A DNA stretch of 6,866 nt from Hungatella sp. UBA5982 (GTDB lineage Bacteria > Bacillota > Clostridia > Lachnospirales > Lachnospiraceae): NCBI GenBank assembly GCA_002429965.1, contig DJBG01000010.1:72570-79435 (forward strand). Direction: 5' to 3'. Positions 6,364-6,866 of the stretch are shown here, one piece after another. The notes under the pieces are model-generated. The model did no database searches and was not told the origin of the DNA. It saw only the letters and a list, made by a program, of their open reading frames with translations. A program made the translations under genes and the position numbers. Positions within the stretch are counted from its first letter, which is position 1. Every line of letters begins with the position of its first letter.

Positions 6364-6387
6364 ATCTTTCATTCATTTCAATTTCAG

Positions 6388-6400
6388 ATTGCTGTGCAAT
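6388..6400 (-). repeat. Short inverted repeat at the predicted 5' end of the cell-wall-binding protein mRNA
   Basis: ATTGC and GCAAT flank three bases, giving a five-pair hairpin. The first base coincides with the start of transcription predicted from the -10 box. It could be a 5'-terminal stabilising stem or an operator half-site pair. Confidence 0.45.
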
Positions 6401-6406
6401 AGGCTT

Positions 6407-6435
6407 ATTATACCCCATCTCCATGCGTTTGTGAA
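6407..6435 (-). promoter_or_regulatory. Sigma-A promoter of the cell-wall-binding protein gene
   Basis: On the - strand, -35 TTCACA (6430-6435; five of six match TTGACA) and a perfect -10 TATAAT (6407-6412) are 17 bases apart. The predicted start near 6400 gives a leader of about 50 bases before the ATG at 6351. Confidence 0.82.
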
Positions 6436-6606
6436 TAGCCATTCTGGTTTCGTAAGATTTGCATCGGCGGCTGCTTATTCCTCCCCACTCCCGGACAGGC
6501 AGAGCCCGTCATTGTTCATTAAGTATAATTTTAACCTTATTTTACTCGACTTTTTTATAAAAATTAATTCATATTTTTACTTGCTTGTTAATAATATATC
6601 AAAATA
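6436..6606. other. Divergent intergenic DNA, no gene seen
   Basis: No reading frame here has a credible SD and start. Positions 6494-6510 hold a GC-rich imperfect inverted repeat (GACAGGC, AGA, GCCCGTC). On the - strand it folds with seven pairs including one G-U, but no T run follows on either strand. From about 6520 onward the DNA becomes very AT-rich. A TATAAT at 6524-6529 on the + strand has no matching -35 box. Confidence 0.6.
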
Positions 6607-6636
6607 TCACTAAATTTGTAGTGAATTTGATCAAAT
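6607..6636. promoter_or_regulatory. Two adjacent operator-like palindromes
   Basis: TCACTA and TAGTGA form a perfect inverted repeat around AATTTG (6607-6624). It abuts a perfect 12-base palindrome ATTTGATCAAAT (6625-6636). Together they fill 30 bases across the possible -35 and spacer region of the divergent ABC permease gene, a typical place for a transcription factor. The regulator is unknown. In such AT-rich DNA one short palindrome could be chance; two abutting ones are less likely to be. Confidence 0.45.
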
Positions 6637-6643
6637 ATATATT
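6616..6643 (+). promoter_or_regulatory. Possible promoter of the ABC permease gene
   Basis: A weak candidate: TTGTAG (6616-6621), a 16-base spacer, and TATATT (6638-6643). TTGATC (6627-6632) with TATAAC (6648-6653) at 15 bases is an alternative. The AT-rich context makes false matches easy, so only the general location is supported. The mRNA leader would be about 140 bases. Confidence 0.3.
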
Positions 6644-6669
6644 GCATTATAACAATTAATATGATAAAC

Positions 6670-6782
6670 TAACGTCAATGAAACATTTGCTAGAGAAAAA
6701 GAGAAAGCAGACGTTACATTTCCGCCATTATCTCTAAGGTGAAATGTAATGCTGGTTCTCTTTTTCTTTTAGAAAAAGGAGG
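6670..6782 (+). promoter_or_regulatory. Structured mRNA leader before the ABC permease, candidate cis-regulatory RNA
   Basis: A long hairpin spans 6692-6769. The outer helix pairs AGAAAAAGAGAA (6694-6705) with TTCTCTTTTTCT (6756-6767), 12 perfect pairs extendable by two. Next come AGCA (6706-6709) with TGCT (6750-6753), then TTACATTTC (6714-6722) with GAAATGTAA (6741-6749), then GCC (6724-6726) with GGT (6738-6740) and an 11-base loop. Bulges are GACG (6710-6713), C6723 and GG (6754-6755). Competing pairings exist: TAACGTC (6670-6676) with GACGTTA (6710-6716), and CTTTTTCT (6760-6767) with AGAAAAAG (6771-6778), which covers part of the SD AAAGGAGG (6775-6782). It matches no RNA class that I recognise. 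Confidence 0.55.
6775..6782 (+). promoter_or_regulatory. Strong Shine-Dalgarno of the ABC permease
   Basis: AAAGGAGG is a full-length match to the anti-SD, 11 bases before the ATG at 6794. The spacing is slightly long. Its 5' half can pair with the pyrimidine-rich arm of the leader hairpin. Confidence 0.8.
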
Positions 6783-6793
6783 ATAAGTTTTCC

Positions 6794-6866
6794 ATGAAAA
6801 AGAAACGATTTTTCCGGGTGATCGAGCCTTATCTCTATTTATTACCGGCCATGTTTTTCTTTACGG
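6794..6866 (+). CDS. Carbohydrate-type ABC transporter permease (MalF/UgpA-like), 3' end missing
   Basis: Only the first 24 codons are in the window: a basic start M-K-K-K-R, then I-E-P-Y-L-Y-L-L-P-A-M-F-F-F, the beginning of the first membrane helix. The E-P-Y-L-x-L-L-P-A-x-x-F pattern is characteristic of the N-terminus of MalF/UgpA-type inner-membrane subunits, which with a second permease, a binding protein and an ATPase import sugars or sugar derivatives. The start is supported by the strong SD AAAGGAGG. The gene is divergent from the cell-wall-binding protein gene and preceded by a structured leader. The substrate cannot be inferred, and the identification rests on this short motif alone. 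Confidence 0.7.
   Translation, partial: MKKKRFFRVIEPYLYLLPAMFFFT

Noticed and set aside
6407..6464. Tiny - strand frame starting near 6464 (about 17 codons) after GGGGAGG
   Set aside because: The SD is about 15 bases from the ATG and the frame overlaps the -35 and -10 boxes of the cell-wall-binding gene, so it would lie upstream of the transcript.
6494..6510. GC-rich hairpin as a transcription terminator
   Set aside because: No T run follows on either strand and no gene ends nearby; kept only as a described repeat in the intergenic entry.
6524..6529. TATAAT on the + strand as the permease promoter
   Set aside because: No -35-like hexamer at 16-18 bases upstream; likely chance in AT-rich DNA.
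6254..6613. 119-codon open frame on the + strand across the intergenic region
   Set aside because: Begins antisense to the signal peptide of the cell-wall-binding protein, runs through its promoter into AT-rich DNA, and has no SD.
6692..6770. Leader hairpin as a plain intrinsic terminator
   Set aside because: The T-rich stretch is paired inside the stem and only TTT follows; the outer stem is AU-rich, unlike the GC-rich terminators elsewhere in the window. A weak attenuator role is still possible.

Overview
The window looks like chromosomal DNA of a Gram-positive, anaerobe-type Firmicute, most likely a Lachnospiraceae or Clostridium cluster XIVa member (Lacrimispora-like at low confidence). 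This rests on purine-rich Shine-Dalgarno (SD) sites before most genes, near-consensus sigma-A promoters, an S11 D-Ala-D-Ala carboxypeptidase with a clostridial-style anchor, a surface protein with choline-binding-type repeats, and a ComEC-like metallo-beta-lactamase lipoprotein beside a DUF3006 gene. No mobile element, CRISPR array, tRNA or rRNA was recognised.

Layout. (1) Positions 1-2934, + strand: the 3' part of a penicillin-binding carboxypeptidase gene, then a short KdpD-type sensor kinase and a KdpE-type response regulator, tightly packed and ending in an intrinsic terminator. (2) Positions 2931-5326, - strand: a three-gene operon read from a promoter at 5298-5326. It encodes a ComEC-like MBL-fold lipoprotein with a C-terminal Ada-like metal-binding module, a 70-residue DUF3006 protein, and a DEDDh 3'-5' exonuclease with a Cys/His cluster and a basic tail. 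Its last gene meets the response regulator tail to tail with a 4-base overlap, and the response regulator's terminator lies inside the exonuclease coding sequence. (3) Positions 5359-6435, - strand: a monocistronic secreted cell-wall-binding protein with its own promoter and terminator. (4) Positions 6436-6793: an AT-rich divergent intergenic region with operator-like palindromes and a strongly structured leader. (5) Positions 6794-6866, + strand: the first 24 codons of a carbohydrate-type ABC transporter permease.

How the parts work together. Region 1 links peptidoglycan trimming with an envelope-sensing two-component system. The kinase has the KdpD membrane and catalytic halves but not the KdpD cytosolic sensor domains, and no kdpFABC genes are visible, so its stimulus and targets are open. 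Region 2 combines two probable phosphodiester-cleaving enzymes of different families, one outside and one inside the cell, which suggests but does not prove a nucleic-acid task.

The least ordinary signal is the leader at 6670-6782 before the ABC permease. It contains a hairpin of about 30 base pairs whose pyrimidine-rich 3' arm can instead pair with the SD region, plus upstream segments that could disrupt the hairpin. That is the layout of a translational switch. I do not recognise it as a known RNA class.
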